Shown here: piece by piece, positions 26,108-35,422 of the stretch
Numbering within the stretch: position 1 is the stretch's first letter
How the letters are laid out: every line of letters begins with the position of its first letter
Made by a program: the position numbers and the translations under genes
Assembly: GCF_029223525.1 (NCBI RefSeq)
Contig: NZ_JARHTQ010000001.1
Location: 62,001-126,000 of the forward strand
Direction of reading: 5' to 3'
Length of the DNA stretch: 64,000 bases
Source of the DNA: Streptantibioticus ferralitis
GTDB lineage: Bacteria > Actinomycetota > Actinomycetes > Streptomycetales > Streptomycetaceae
The notes under the pieces: model-generated
What the model was told of the DNA's origin: nothing
The model's database searches: none
The model's input: only the letters and a program-made list of their open reading frames with translations

Positions 26108-27100
26108 TTACGACCAGGCCGTGCCGCCCGCGAAGTCCTTCGCGATCACCTTCTCCACGCCGTCGCCGATCTTCGCGTCCTGCAGGATGACGCCCAGCTC
26201 CCGGTTCCTGTTGAGCGAGGTGCTGGAGAAGTTCTCCGAGCCCACGAACACCTTCTCGCCCGCCGTCCCCTGGTCCGCGACGATCGCCTTCGCGTGGATG
26301 TACAGGGGGGCGTTGGCCGCGTACGTGCTCACCTGGACGCCCGCCGCCTTCAGGGTGTTGAACTCGCTCGCGTAGGTGTTGCCGGTGTTGGACATCGCCA
26401 CCTCGACCTTGACCCCGCGCTGGGCGGCCGCGGTGAGCGCGTTGACGACGACGGTGTCGCCCATCTCCTGGTTCTCCACGTACAGGTTGGTCTTCGCGCC
26501 GCTGATCAGCGCGAGGAGTTGGGACTGTGAGTCGGTGGGGGACCAGACGAGGTGGTCGCCGTCGCCGGGGGTGATCGACTTGTGTGCGTAGTCGGCGTTG
26601 AAGACCTGCTCGATCGCCGAGACGTCGGCGCCGTCGGTGTCGGTCACGCTGTAGTTGCGGTCCGCGGCGTAGTACTTCGAGGTCATGTTGCCGCTCATGA
26701 TGACGGCCTGGGTGCCGTCGACGACCATCGTCTTCTCGTGCGTGAAGTAGTACGTGCTGTTCGACCAGACCACACCGACGCCGTTGTTCTTCAGGTACGT
26801 GTAGGTGCTGGAGTTGGTGGACTTGCGGCGCTGGTCGAGGATGACGCGGACCTTGACGCCCGCCTTCGCCTTGCCCACCAGGTACTTCTGCGCGGTGGTG
26901 TCGACGAGTTCGTACATCGTCAGGTCGATGCTCTTGTGCGCCGAGTTGATCAGGTTGTAGATCGGCGTGATGCCCTGGTCGGGCTGGACGATCAGGGAGT
27001 ACGTGCCGGTTGCGGCGTGTGTTGTGGGGGCGATGAGGGCGAGGGCCGCGGTGGCGGCGACGCCGGCGGTTGCCAGTCGTGCTAACGGGAGACGGCGCAT
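26108..27100 (-). CDS. Secreted phospholipase-D-like protein with a TTA codon
   Basis: 330 residues. A Sec signal peptide (MRRLPLARLATAGVAATAAL, ending near THAA) precedes two complete HKD motifs, HEKTMVVDG (about 121) and IHAKAIVAD (about 266). Each is followed by the usual SGN/SEN turn (MSGNMTS, VGSENFSS). Both catalytic histidines, lysines and aspartates are present, so it should be an active phosphodiesterase of the PLD superfamily (phospholipase or nuclease). The ATG at 27100 has AGGAGG four bases upstream. Codon 6 is TTA (27083-27085), so translation should depend on the bldA tRNA and be late or developmental. Confidence 0.9.
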   Translation of the reverse strand: MRRLPLARLATAGVAATAALALIAPTTHAATGTYSLIVQPDQGITPIYNLINSAHKSIDLTMYELVDTTAQKYLVGKAKAGVKVRVILDQRRKSTNSSTYTYLKNNGVGVVWSNSTYYFTHEKTMVVDGTQAVIMSGNMTSKYYAADRNYSVTDTDGADVSAIEQVFNADYAHKSITPGDGDHLVWSPTDSQSQLLALISGAKTNLYVENQEMGDTVVVNALTAAAQRGVKVEVAMSNTGNTYASEFNTLKAAGVQVSTYAANAPLYIHAKAIVADQGTAGEKVFVGSENFSSTSLNRNRELGVILQDAKIGDGVEKVIAKDFAGGTAWS

Positions 27101-27183
27101 GCTTCCTCCTGTGTGGGGGTGAAGGCGCATCGCTTTGATGCCGCGTCACTGCGTACAGCGCGGACATGACAAACATATGGATG

Positions 27184-27870
27184 TCAGCCGACAAGTGAAT
27201 GACGCGCGTAGAGTTTTGGCCCAGGCTTTACTGGATCGACAGGGACCCGTAACTCGAACCCCTCACGCCCCCATCGACTGGTCCACGAACTCCCGTACGC
27301 GCCCGAGCACTTGATCCCGGTCCGCCCCGGCAGGCCGACCACCAGGTGGGTGCCGAAGCCGTCCAGCAGGGCCCGCATGCGTACCGCGAAGCGCTCCGGG
27401 TCGGCGGTGCGGAACTCGCCGCGTGAGATGCCCTCGGCGACCAGGGCGACCAGGGCGCGGTGCCAGACCAGTTCGAGTTCGAGCTGTCGCCGCAACGCCT
27501 CCTCACCCGGCTGCGAGCGGTTCCACACCTCGGACCACAGGACCCAGCGCGGATCGCGCGGGCCGTCGGGCAGGTAGCGGTCCACGAAGGCGTCCAGCCG
27601 CTCGCGCACCGGGACCGGCCTGGACAGCACGGCCCGGCGCTCGACGCCGAGCTGCTCCTCGCTCCACTCCAGGGTCTGCAGCAGCAGCTCGTCCTTGCTG
27701 CCGAAGTAGTACATGACATGGCCGCTACTCATACCGACCTCGCGGCCGAGCCCGGCGATGGTCAGCTCGGCGAGGCCGCGTTCGGTGATGGCCGCCATCG
27801 CGGCGGCCATCACCGCCGAGCGACCACAACGACAAGGCCCGGCGGCGCCGAGACCGCAACCACCAGGCAA
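27184..27870 (-). CDS. TetR-family regulator with a 3' frameshift
   Basis: The N-terminal TetR helix-turn-helix is clear (ERGLAELTIAGLGREVGMSS, HVMYYFGSKDELL), followed by a typical ligand domain up to VVGLPG. From the C run at 27325-27328 the frame as sequenced gives an unusual tail ending at 27184. Shifting by one base there gives ADRDQVLGRVREFVDQSMGA and a stop at 27263, a normal TetR ending. So one base was probably lost, in the genome or in the sequence. The likely start is TTG 27870, 16 bases after the ilvE stop, without a clear ribosome binding site; GTG 27813 is another option. Confidence 0.7.
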   Translation of the reverse strand: MPGGCGLGAAGPCRCGRSAVMAAAMAAITERGLAELTIAGLGREVGMSSGHVMYYFGSKDELLLQTLEWSEEQLGVERRAVLSRPVPVRERLDAFVDRYLPDGPRDPRWVLWSEVWNRSQPGEEALRRQLELELVWHRALVALVAEGISRGEFRTADPERFAVRMRALLDGFGTHLVVGLPGRTGIKCSGAYGSSWTSRWGREGFELRVPVDPVKPGPKLYARHSLVG

Positions 27871-27885
27871 CCGTCGAACTCGGCG

Positions 27886-28989
27886 TCAGCCGAGCCGGTG
27901 CATCCAGCCGTGGGTGTCCGCGGTGACGCCGGTCTGAATGTCCAGCAGCGCCCTGCGCAGCTTCATGGTGACCTCGCCCGGCTGGCCGTCGGCAACCGTC
28001 CAGTTGGCGCGGGTGGACTTGACCGAGCCGACCGGCGTGATCACGGCGGCGGTCCCGCAGGCGAAGACCTCGGTGAGGCCGCCGTTCTCGTTGCCGTTCT
28101 TCCAGTCGTCCACCGAGATCCGGTCCTCGGCCACCTCGTAGCCGAGGTCCTCGGCGATCTGCAGCAGCGACAGCCGGGTGATACCGGGCAGCAGCGAACC
28201 GGTCAGCTCGGGCGTGACGATCCGCTCCTTTCGGTCAGACTCAGCCCTGTACACGAAGTACAGGTTCATACCGCCCATTTCCTCGATCCAGCGGCGCTCG
28301 ATCGCGTCCAGCCAGACCACCTGGTCGCAGCCGTGCTCGAAGGCCTCGGCCTGTGCGACCAGCGAAGCGGCGTAGTTGCCCGCGCACTTGGCCGCACCGG
28401 TGCCACCGGGCGCGGCCCGCACGTACTCCTCGGAGAGCCAGACGGACACCGGCTTGACGCCACCGGGGAAGTACGCACCGGCCGGGGAGGCGATCACGAT
28501 GAACAGGTACTCGTTGGCCGGCTTGACGCCGAGCCCGACCTCGGTGGCGAACATGAACGGCCGCAGGTAGAGCGACTGCTCGCCTTCGCTGGGCACCCAC
28601 GCCTTGTCCTGGGTGACCAGCGCGTCGCACGCGGCGATGAAGGTCTCCACCGGCAGCTCGGGCATGGCCAGTCGGCGGGCCGAGGCCTGGAAGCGCTCGG
28701 CGTTGGCCTGCGGGCGGAAGGTGGCCACACCGCCGTCCGGCTGCCGGTACGCCTTGAGCCCCTCGAAGATGGACTGCGCGTAGTGCAGCGTCATGTTGGC
28801 CGGGTCGATCGAGAGCGGCGCGTACGGCACCAGTTGGGCATCGTGCCAACCGCGGCCCTCGGTCCACCGGATGGTGACCATGTGGTCGGTGAAGTGGCGG
28901 CCGAAGCCGGGGTTGGCGAGGATCGCCTCGCGCTCCGCGTCGGAGAGCGGGTGTGCCGAGGGCTTGAGCTCGATCGTGGGCGTCGTCAT
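27886..28989 (-). CDS. ilvE: Branched-chain amino acid aminotransferase
   Basis: 367-residue fold-type IV PLP enzyme for the last step of leucine, isoleucine and valine synthesis. Motifs are [26 protein letters not shown], the PLP-lysine region [13 protein letters not shown] (about 200) and the [10 protein letters not shown] segment. The start [15 protein letters not shown] is typical. leuB lies upstream, separated by a terminator and an AT-richer stretch with a perfect 16-base palindrome, so ilvE probably has its own promoter. Confidence 0.96.
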   Translation of the reverse strand: MTTPTIELKPSAHPLSDAEREAILANPGFGRHFTDHMVTIRWTEGRGWHDAQLVPYAPLSIDPANMTLHYAQSIFEGLKAYRQPDGGVATFRPQANAERFQASARRLAMPELPVETFIAACDALVTQDKAWVPSEGEQSLYLRPFMFATEVGLGVKPANEYLFIVIASPAGAYFPGGVKPVSVWLSEEYVRAAPGGTGAAKCAGNYAASLVAQAEAFEHGCDQVVWLDAIERRWIEEMGGMNLYFVYRAESDRKERIVTPELTGSLLPGITRLSLLQIAEDLGYEVAEDRISVDDWKNGNENGGLTEVFACGTAAVITPVGSVKSTRANWTVADGQPGEVTMKLRRALLDIQTGVTADTHGWMHRLG

Positions 28990-29048
28990 GTCTGCGTGTC
29001 CTTCACCGTGAGGTAGTGGCGGACCGCGTACTCCGCCTCGGGGTTGTT

Positions 29049-29064
29049 GCTAGGACGTCCTAGC
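29049..29064. promoter_or_regulatory. Perfect palindrome GCTAGGACGTCCTAGC upstream of ilvE
   Basis: A 16-base perfect inverted repeat 60 bases before the ilvE start. Its position and symmetry fit an operator for a dimeric regulator. The protein is not known; NdgR or another amino-acid regulator would be plausible. Confidence 0.45.
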
Positions 29065-29190
29065 TTCTTCCCGCAGTGCGGCCCTCTGTCCGATTATCAC
29101 CGAGAGGGCTTGGGGGGAAAACCAAGTGCACATGTGGCGCAGGTCGCGGCCCAGAGGTCGATGGTGGCATCCGGGATCGCCGTTGCACAG

Positions 29191-29239
29191 CACGAGGGCC
29201 TGTCCGGCGGATGAGGAATCCGCCGGACAGGCCCTCGTG
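29191..29239 (-). terminator. Terminator downstream of leuB
   Basis: A 22-bp perfect stem (it begins CACGAGGGCCTGTCCGGCGG and has a 5-base loop GAGGA) lies 40 bases after the leuB stop. It is strong, though without a long U-tract. Confidence 0.85.
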
Positions 29240-29278
29240 GGAGATGAGGTACCGGCGGTCAGCCGGCCCCCTTTTGAT

Positions 29279-30316
29279 TCAAGAGAGCCGGGCGGCGAGC
29301 GCGTCGCCGATGGCGCTGGTGGAGCGCTGGGCCTCGCCGCGCTCGGCGAGGTCGGCGGCGACCGCCTCCTCGATGCGCGCGGCCTCCGCGCGGTAGCCGA
29401 GGTGCTGCAGCAGCAGTGCGACCGACAGCACGGTGGCGGTCGGGTCGGCCTTGCCCTGGCCCGCGATGTCCGGCGCGGAGCCGTGCACCGGCTCGAACAT
29501 CGACGGGAACTCGCCGGAGGGGTTGATGTTCCCGCTGGCGGCCAGGCCGATACCGCCGGTGACGGCGGCGGCCAGGTCGGTGAGGATGTCACCGAAGAGG
29601 TTGTCGGTGACGATCACGTCGAACCGCTCGGGCTGGGTGACGAAGAAGATCGTCGCCGCGTCCACATGCAGATAGTCGGTGGTGACCTCGGGGAACTCCT
29701 GGCCGACCTTGTCGAAGATGTTCTTCCACAGATGACCGGCGTGCACCAGGACGTTGTTCTTGTGCACCAGGGTGAGCTTCTTGCGCGGCCGGGCCTGGGC
29801 ACGTGCGTACGCGTCGCGCACCACCCGCTCGATGCCGAAGGCGGTGTTGAGGCTGACCTCGGTGGCCACCTCGTGCGGGGTTCCGCCGCGCAGCACACCG
29901 CCGTTGCCCACGTACGGGCCCTCGGTGCCCTCGCGGACCACCACGAAGTCGATGTCGGGGTCGCCCGCGAGCGGGGACTTCACACCGGGGAGCAGTTTGC
30001 CGGGCCGCAGGTTGACGTGGTGGTCGAAGGCGAACCGCAGCTTGAGCAGGAAGCCGCGCTCCAGGACTCCGGACGGCACCGACGGGTCGCCGATCGCCCC
30101 GAGCAGGATGGCGTCGTGCTCCTTGAGCTGTGCCAGATCGGCGTCAGTGAGGGTCTCACCGGTCTCGTGCCAGCGCTTGGCGCCGAAGTCATAGGTCTTC
30201 GTCTCCAGCTTCACGTCCTGCGGAAGGACTGCGCTGAGCACCTTGAGTCCTTCGGCCACCACTTCCTGGCCGATGCCGTCACCGGGGATCACTGCGAGGC
30301 TGATGCTGCGAGACAT
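29279..30316 (-). CDS. leuB: 3-isopropylmalate dehydrogenase
   Basis: 345 residues of the isocitrate/isopropylmalate dehydrogenase family, catalysing the oxidative decarboxylation step of leucine synthesis. Motifs are [43 protein letters not shown] and [17 protein letters not shown]. The ATG at 30316 ([14 protein letters not shown]) fits the family; no good ribosome binding site is visible, so it may be leaderless. Confidence 0.96.
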   Translation of the reverse strand: MSRSISLAVIPGDGIGQEVVAEGLKVLSAVLPQDVKLETKTYDFGAKRWHETGETLTDADLAQLKEHDAILLGAIGDPSVPSGVLERGFLLKLRFAFDHHVNLRPGKLLPGVKSPLAGDPDIDFVVVREGTEGPYVGNGGVLRGGTPHEVATEVSLNTAFGIERVVRDAYARAQARPRKKLTLVHKNNVLVHAGHLWKNIFDKVGQEFPEVTTDYLHVDAATIFFVTQPERFDVIVTDNLFGDILTDLAAAVTGGIGLAASGNINPSGEFPSMFEPVHGSAPDIAGQGKADPTATVLSVALLLQHLGYRAEAARIEEAVAADLAERGEAQRSTSAIGDALAARLS

Positions 30317-30425
30317 GTTGGGCACTGTACGCCTCGTCCCAGTCAATGACATAGGCCATCCACAATGTGGACGCCCGATTGGCTGAGCGGCCAAGTCGCC
30401 CAGCCGGTCGGGCAGTTACGGGGCA

Positions 30426-30521
30426 TCAGCGACGCTCGTGACCGGTGGCCCCGCCGTTGTCACGGCGGTCCAGGGCGCGCTGCAGGGCTTCGGCGGCGTT
30501 CTTGCGGGCGGTCTCATCCAT
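30426..30521 (-). CDS. 31-residue protein upstream of leuB
   Basis: MDETARKNAAEALQRALDRR followed by DNGGATGHERR, probably one amphipathic helix with a flexible tail. The ATG at 30521 has GGAG nine bases upstream. I recall similar tiny proteins at this place in other streptomycetes, but no function is known. It is on the leuB strand, about 110 bases before it. Confidence 0.55.
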   Translation of the reverse strand: MDETARKNAAEALQRALDRRDNGGATGHERR

Positions 30522-30755
30522 GGTGCACAACTCCAACCATGACGGGGTCCCCCACGAAAGACAGGGGGCGAGGGGTGCGCCGGAGGGGGCGGGAGGCGGG
30601 CGCCGCAGGGGTGACCTGCGCGAAGGCACCGGCTCTCATCCGCCGATCGCTGGATCAAGCGAAGCGTTCGGCCTGACTACAACGCTAGGACGACTTCGCC
30701 GATCTGTCGCCGCGATTACTCGGACTTCCTACTATCTGAGACGGCAACCATGCGA

Positions 30756-30787
30756 ACGGCCCCTCCGGCATATGCCGAAGGGGCCGT
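30756..30787. terminator. Hairpin downstream of pruA
   Basis: 16-base arms (ACGGCCCCTCCGGCAT and complement, one mismatch) begin 21 bases past the pruA stop. The T run is on the plus-strand side, so it may act in either direction. Confidence 0.7.
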
Positions 30788-30808
30788 TTTCGCGGGTGCC
30801 GCGAGGGC

Positions 30809-32440
30809 TCAGCCCATGTGCGGGTAGCGGTAGTCCGTCGGCGGGACCAGCGTCTCCTTGATCGCCCGGGTGGACGTCCAGCGCATCAGGTTCTGCGCGG
30901 CGCCCGCCTTGTCGTTGGTGCCGGAGGCCCGGCCGCCGCCGAACGGCTGCTGGCCGACCACGGCGCCGGTCGACTTGTCGTTGATGTAGAAGTTGCCCGC
31001 GGCGTACCGCAGCGCCGCCATGGCGTGGGCGGCGGCGGCGCGGTCGCCCGCGATGATCGAGCCGGTGAGCGCGTACTTGGAGACGGACTCCATCTGCGCC
31101 AGCATCTGCTCGTAGTTCTTGTCCTCGTAGACGTGCACGGCGAGGAACGGGCCGAAGTACTCGTCCTGGAAGACCTCGTTCTCGGGGTCCGAGCAGACCA
31201 CGACGGTCGGGCGGACGAAGTAGCCCACCGAGTCGTCGTAGCTGCCACCGGCGATGATCTCGCAGGTCGGGTTGGCCTTGGCACGGTCGATCGCGGCCTT
31301 GTTCTTGGCGAAGGCACGGTCGTCGATCACGGCGCCGATGAAGTTGTCCAGGTCGGTGACGTCACCCATGGTGATGCCGTCGACCTCGGCCGCGAAGGCC
31401 TCCTTGAAGCCGCCGTCCCAGATGGAGCGCGGGATGTAGGCGCGGGAGGTCGCCGAGCACTTCTGGCCCTGGTACTCGAAGGCACCGCGGGTCAGTGCGG
31501 TCTTGAGCACCGCCGGGTCGGCCGACGGGTGGGCGACCACGAAGTCCTTGCCACCGGTCTCACCGACGATCCGCGGGTAGTTCTTGTACTTCTCGATGTT
31601 GGCGCCGACCGTCTTCCACAGGTACTGGAAGGTCCTGGTGGAGCCGGTGAAGTGGATGCCCGCCAGGTCGGGGTGGTTCAGCGCCACCTCGGAGACGGCG
31701 ATGCCGTCGCCGGTCACCAGGTTGATGACGCCCTTGGGCAGGCCCGCCTCCTCCAGCAGTTCCATCAGCAGCACGGCGGCGCGGGTCTGGGTCGGAGACG
31801 GCTTCCACAGCACGACGTTGCCCATCAGCGCGGGCGCGGTCGGCAGGTTTCCCGCGATCGCCGAGAAGTTGAACGGCGTGATCGCGTAGACGAAACCTTC
31901 CAGCGGACGGTGGTCGAGGCGGTTCCACACACCCGGGGAGTTCGCAGGCGGCTGCTCGGCGAGGATCTGCCGCGCGTAGGCGACGTTGAACCGCCAGAAG
32001 TCGACCAGCTCACACGGCGTGTCGATCTCGGCCTGCTGGGCGGTCTTGGACTGGCCCAGCATGGTCGCGGCGGCGATCGTCTCCCGCCACGGACCGGCCA
32101 GCAGCTCGGCGGCGCGCAGGATGATCGCGGCGCGGTCGTCGAAGGACATCTCCCGCCACGCGGGCGCCGCGGCCAGCGCCGCGTCGACGGCGTCCTGCGC
32201 GTCCTCGGTGCTGGCGTTCCGCAGCGTGCCCAGCTTGGCCGCGTGGTTGTGCGGCTGTACGACGTCGAAGGGCTCGCCGGCGCCCATCCGCTTCACGCCG
32301 CCGATGGTCATCGGCAGCTCGACCGGGTTCTCGCCGAGCTCCTTGAGCTTCGCTTCGAGACGGGAACGCTCCGGGCTCCCCGGCGCGTAGGAGTGCACCG
32401 GCTCGTTGACCGGGGTCGGGACCTGGGTCACGGCGTCCAT
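30809..32440 (-). CDS. pruA: 1-pyrroline-5-carboxylate dehydrogenase
   Basis: 543-residue aldehyde dehydrogenase that oxidises glutamate semialdehyde to glutamate, the second step of proline use. The catalytic glutamate is in IVGETGGKDF (about 294) and the cysteine in YQGQKCSATSRAYIP (about 326). The ATG at 32440 with upstream GGAG gives MDAVTQVPTPVNEPV. It lies 43 bases after the proline dehydrogenase gene on the same strand, so the two form an operon, probably controlled by the divergent PucR-type regulator. Confidence 0.95.
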   Translation of the reverse strand: MDAVTQVPTPVNEPVHSYAPGSPERSRLEAKLKELGENPVELPMTIGGVKRMGAGEPFDVVQPHNHAAKLGTLRNASTEDAQDAVDAALAAAPAWREMSFDDRAAIILRAAELLAGPWRETIAAATMLGQSKTAQQAEIDTPCELVDFWRFNVAYARQILAEQPPANSPGVWNRLDHRPLEGFVYAITPFNFSAIAGNLPTAPALMGNVVLWKPSPTQTRAAVLLMELLEEAGLPKGVINLVTGDGIAVSEVALNHPDLAGIHFTGSTRTFQYLWKTVGANIEKYKNYPRIVGETGGKDFVVAHPSADPAVLKTALTRGAFEYQGQKCSATSRAYIPRSIWDGGFKEAFAAEVDGITMGDVTDLDNFIGAVIDDRAFAKNKAAIDRAKANPTCEIIAGGSYDDSVGYFVRPTVVVCSDPENEVFQDEYFGPFLAVHVYEDKNYEQMLAQMESVSKYALTGSIIAGDRAAAAHAMAALRYAAGNFYINDKSTGAVVGQQPFGGGRASGTNDKAGAAQNLMRWTSTRAIKETLVPPTDYRYPHMG

Positions 32441-32483
32441 GTGAGGGGGTCTCCTTCTACCTTGGGGTGTGCTGCGGCGCCGG

Positions 32484-33413
32484 TCAGGCGCCGGGGATGA
32501 ACGAGCGGAGGAAGAACGCGAGGTTCGCGGGGCGCTCGGCGAGGCGGCGCATGAAGTACCCGTACCAGTCTGCGCCGTACGGCACGTAAATGCGCATGCG
32601 CTCACCCTCGCCGGCCAGGCGGCGCTGCTCGGCGGTACGGATGCCGAACAGCATCTGGAACTCGTAGTCGCCGGGCTGGCGCCCGTTGCTCCGGGCCAGG
32701 TCCTGACCGATGGCGATCATGCGCGGGTCGTGCGAGCCGATCATCGGGTACCCGGCGCCCGCCATCAGGATCTTCAGGCAGCGCACATACGCCCGGTCGA
32801 CCTCCCGCTTGTCCTGGTACGCCACGGAGGCGGGCTCCTTGTAGGCGCCCTTCACCAGGCGCACCCGGGAGTCCGGGGTGGCCAGCCGACGGCAGTCGTC
32901 CTCGGTGCGGAACAGGTACGACTGGACGACCGCGCCGGTGCCGGGGTGCTCCTTGCGCAGTTCGTCGAGGATGGCCAGGGTCGAGTCGACCGTGGTGTGG
33001 TCCTCCATGTCGAGGGTGACCGTGGTGCCCGCGGCGGTGGCGGCCTCGGCGACCTTCCGGACGTTCTCCAGCGCGATGTCGTGCCCGTCCACCGGGAGCG
33101 CCTGGCCGAAGGCGGACAGCTTCACCGACACCTCGGCGCGCTTGCCGAGCCCCTCGGCGGCGATGGCGTCCAGCAGCCGCAGGTAGGCGTCGCGGGTGGC
33201 GTTGGCGGTGGCCCGGTCGGTGACGTCCTCACCCAGGTGATCGAGGGTGACCTCAAGCCCGGCGGCGGTCAGCGCCCGGACGTTGGCCATGGCGGGGCGC
33301 AGCTCGTCACCGGCGACGAAACGGTCCACGACCGGCCGGGTGACGGGGGCGGCCGCGACGATGCGGCGCATACGGTCGCTGCGCGAGGCGGCGAGCAACA
33401 CGGGACCCAGCAC
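32484..33413 (-). CDS. Proline dehydrogenase
   Basis: 309-residue FAD-dependent monofunctional PRODH, the first step of proline catabolism. It has the beta-alpha barrel core with LSAFGQALPVDGH, VTLDMEDHTTVD, RLVKGAYKEPASVAY and YEFQMLFGIR. The GTG start at 33413 has GGAGGAG upstream. It is the first gene of the leftward proline unit. The intergenic region to the divergent regulator carries three inverted repeats. Confidence 0.94.
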   Translation of the reverse strand: MLGPVLLAASRSDRMRRIVAAAPVTRPVVDRFVAGDELRPAMANVRALTAAGLEVTLDHLGEDVTDRATANATRDAYLRLLDAIAAEGLGKRAEVSVKLSAFGQALPVDGHDIALENVRKVAEAATAAGTTVTLDMEDHTTVDSTLAILDELRKEHPGTGAVVQSYLFRTEDDCRRLATPDSRVRLVKGAYKEPASVAYQDKREVDRAYVRCLKILMAGAGYPMIGSHDPRMIAIGQDLARSNGRQPGDYEFQMLFGIRTAEQRRLAGEGERMRIYVPYGADWYGYFMRRLAERPANLAFFLRSFIPGA

Positions 33414-33530
33414 GGGGGCTCCTCCAAGGTGCGCGTAGAGCGGGGGTGCGTGGAGCGCATCCGCGCGGCGCGAAGCACGCGAAGTGGTGTCTTCGCGCAG
33501 GTGGCTCCGCCATGAAATTTAGGTTTCCCC

Positions 33531-33593
33531 CTCACGGTGAGCTATCGACAGGTGTCACGCATCCGTGACCCGCCCCTCATACACGTGTATGAG
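33531..33593. promoter_or_regulatory. Three inverted repeats between the proline genes and their regulator
   Basis: CTCAC-G-GTGAG (33531-33541), GTCACG-CATC-CGTGAC (33554-33569) and the perfect 18-base CTCATACACGTGTATGAG (33576-33593). The last one contains the start codon of the PucR-type gene. This is a dense operator region, suited to self-control of the regulator and control of the divergent operon. Confidence 0.6.
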
Positions 33594-34743
33594 CGACAAT
33601 GATCCGGTGCGCGGGGACTACAGCGACTACCAGGAACTCGTCGACGAGGTGTCGGCGCTGCTGGGCGCGCCCGCGACCCTGGAGGACCGCGATTTCCGGC
33701 TGATCGCGTTCTGCGCGCATGACAGCGACGCCAGCGCGATGGACCCGATCCGTACACGTTCCATCCTGACGCGCGGCTCGACCGCCGAGGTCCGTGCCTG
33801 GTTCGAGGGCTTCGGCATCGCGCGGGCCCAGGCGCCGGTGCGTATCCCGGCCGACCCGGAGGCGGGGATACGGGCGCGGATCTGTCTGCCGGTGCGCCAT
33901 CGCGGCGTGGTCTACGGCTATGTGTGGCTGCTCGACGACGGCCGGGCGCGGCCGCTGGGCGCGGCGATGGCGGTCGCCGCGCGCATCGGCACCCTGCTGG
34001 CCGCGGAGGCGCGCGCCGGAGCCGACCTGGGCCTGGAGCTGCAGGCGCTGATCACCGGACCGCGCGAGCGGCGCGAGGCGGCGGAGTACGTACTGCGAGC
34101 CGCCCTGGGGCGGTCCGCCGACGGGCCGTTCACGCTGGTCTGTGTGACCCCGTGGGACACCGCGGACACCGATGAGGACTCCGACGCCCTGCCGGACGTA
34201 CGCGGCGTTCCGGGCGCGGCGGCGCTGTGCACGGTACGGGACGACGGGCTGGCGGCGCTGATCCGGCTGCGGTCGGCGGATGTGGTGACTCCGGCCAGGA
34301 CCGCGGCCTCCCGGCTGCTGGAGTCGGTACGCGCCCGCGGCGCCGCCGCCGGGGTCGGTGAAGTGCGCCGGGGCCTCGCCGAGTTGGCGGACGCCTGGCG
34401 CGAGGCGTCGGGCGCGGCGCGGGCCGCGCACGCCCAGCCGAGGCTGGGGCCGGTGGCGGAGTGGTCGAACATCGGCCCGTACCGCCTGCTCACCGGTCTC
34501 CCGACCGGTACGGACCGCACGGTGGTGGCGCTGCTGCAGCCCGCGCACGCCGAACTCGCCCACACCGCGGAGGTGTTCCTGGACTGCGCGGGCCAGGCGG
34601 GCCGTGCCGCGGCGGCGCTGGCGATCCATCGCCAGACGCTCTACTACCGGCTGTCCCGGGTCGAGCGGCTGACCGGCCTGGACCTGGACGAGGGCGAGGA
34701 CCGGCTGCTGCTGCACATGGCGCTGAAGGCCGCGAAGCTGTGA
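33589..34743 (+). CDS. PucR-family regulator of proline catabolism
   Basis: 384 residues. A variable ligand-binding half is followed by the C-terminal PucR helix-turn-helix ([21 protein letters not shown]). Divergent placement from the proline dehydrogenase and pruA genes marks it as their activator, as described for PutR/PrcR-type proteins. The start ATG 33589 ([14 protein letters not shown]) has no Shine-Dalgarno and may be leaderless; GTG 33565 is an alternative eight codons upstream. The perfect palindrome over the start codon suggests autorepression. Confidence 0.88.
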   Translation: MSDNDPVRGDYSDYQELVDEVSALLGAPATLEDRDFRLIAFCAHDSDASAMDPIRTRSILTRGSTAEVRAWFEGFGIARAQAPVRIPADPEAGIRARICLPVRHRGVVYGYVWLLDDGRARPLGAAMAVAARIGTLLAAEARAGADLGLELQALITGPRERREAAEYVLRAALGRSADGPFTLVCVTPWDTADTDEDSDALPDVRGVPGAAALCTVRDDGLAALIRLRSADVVTPARTAASRLLESVRARGAAAGVGEVRRGLAELADAWREASGAARAAHAQPRLGPVAEWSNIGPYRLLTGLPTGTDRTVVALLQPAHAELAHTAEVFLDCAGQAGRAAAALAIHRQTLYYRLSRVERLTGLDLDEGEDRLLLHMALKAAKL

Positions 34744-34756
34744 CCGCGGTCCGCGG

Positions 34757-35155
34757 TCAGGAGGACGCGCACACCTTGGACAGCTCTGTCGCCGCATCGG
34801 CCAGCGGTTTCACATCCGGCGTCGCGCCCTTGTCCGCCGCGGCCTGGACACTGCGCGCCGCCTTGGCCACGTCGTCGGCCGCCTTGCGCTGGTCGACGTT
34901 GTGACTGCTCTTGTCCAACTCCCCGACGTCGCGCTGGAGTTTGCGCACCGACTCCGAGGTGCTCCTGCGCCGCTCGGAGTCCACCAGGTTCCCGACGTTG
35001 GTGACCGCCGACACCACGTCCTGCACATCACCGGCGATCTTCAGCGTGGACTTCCCGCAGTCCACCGACCTGTGCAGGTCATTGCAGGCCGTGAAGCCGG
35101 GGACCGCCAACGCGACCCCGAACACAACGCATAACGCCCGACCCCATAAGGACAT
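34757..35155 (-). CDS. Exported hypothetical protein
   Basis: 132 residues. MSLWGRALCVVFGVALAVPG is a signal sequence ending near FTAC, close to but not a perfect lipobox. The mature part is helical and charged (VDSERRRSTSESVRKLQRDV, DDVAKAARSVQAAADKG) with three cysteines (CND, CGK and the final CASS). GGGAGGGG precedes the ATG at 35155. It is convergent with the PucR gene, with 13 bases between their stops. No family is recognised. Confidence 0.7.
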   Translation of the reverse strand: MSLWGRALCVVFGVALAVPGFTACNDLHRSVDCGKSTLKIAGDVQDVVSAVTNVGNLVDSERRRSTSESVRKLQRDVGELDKSSHNVDQRKAADDVAKAARSVQAAADKGATPDVKPLADAATELSKVCASS

Positions 35156-35248
35156 ACCCGTGGTCCCCTCCCCCTTGGCACCCACCCTGCCATGCTAGGC
35201 CCTGCCCGGCGGGCCTTGGCGGAATTGTGTCCGGATCACGCCGTGGGG

Positions 35249-35422
35249 CTACTCGGCGGCGCGACGGCGGGAGTTGCGCGCGTCGTCGATGGCCATGTCC
35301 ATGAACGCGAGTACCTCCGTGCGCCGTTGGAGCGCTGAGCGGTGGAGTGACGGCCACTGTGCGTCGACCGCGGCCAGGTAGGCGTCGCCTACCTCGCGTA
35401 CCAGCGGATCCAGACGGTTCAC
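35249..35422 (-). CDS. Small helical protein coupled to the thioesterase gene
   Basis: 57 residues (VNRLDPLVREVGDAYLAAVD...) ending SRRRAAE, rich in helix-forming residues. Its GTG overlaps the thioesterase stop in the sequence GTGA, so translation is coupled. The function is unknown. Confidence 0.6.
   Translation of the reverse strand: MNRLDPLVREVGDAYLAAVDAQWPSLHRSALQRRTEVLAFMDMAIDDARNSRRRAAE

Noticed and set aside
29075-29115. Hairpin CCCTCT...AGAGGG upstream of ilvE as an attenuator
   Set aside because: The stem is short, has no T tract, and no leader frame rich in Ile, Leu or Val is found near it.
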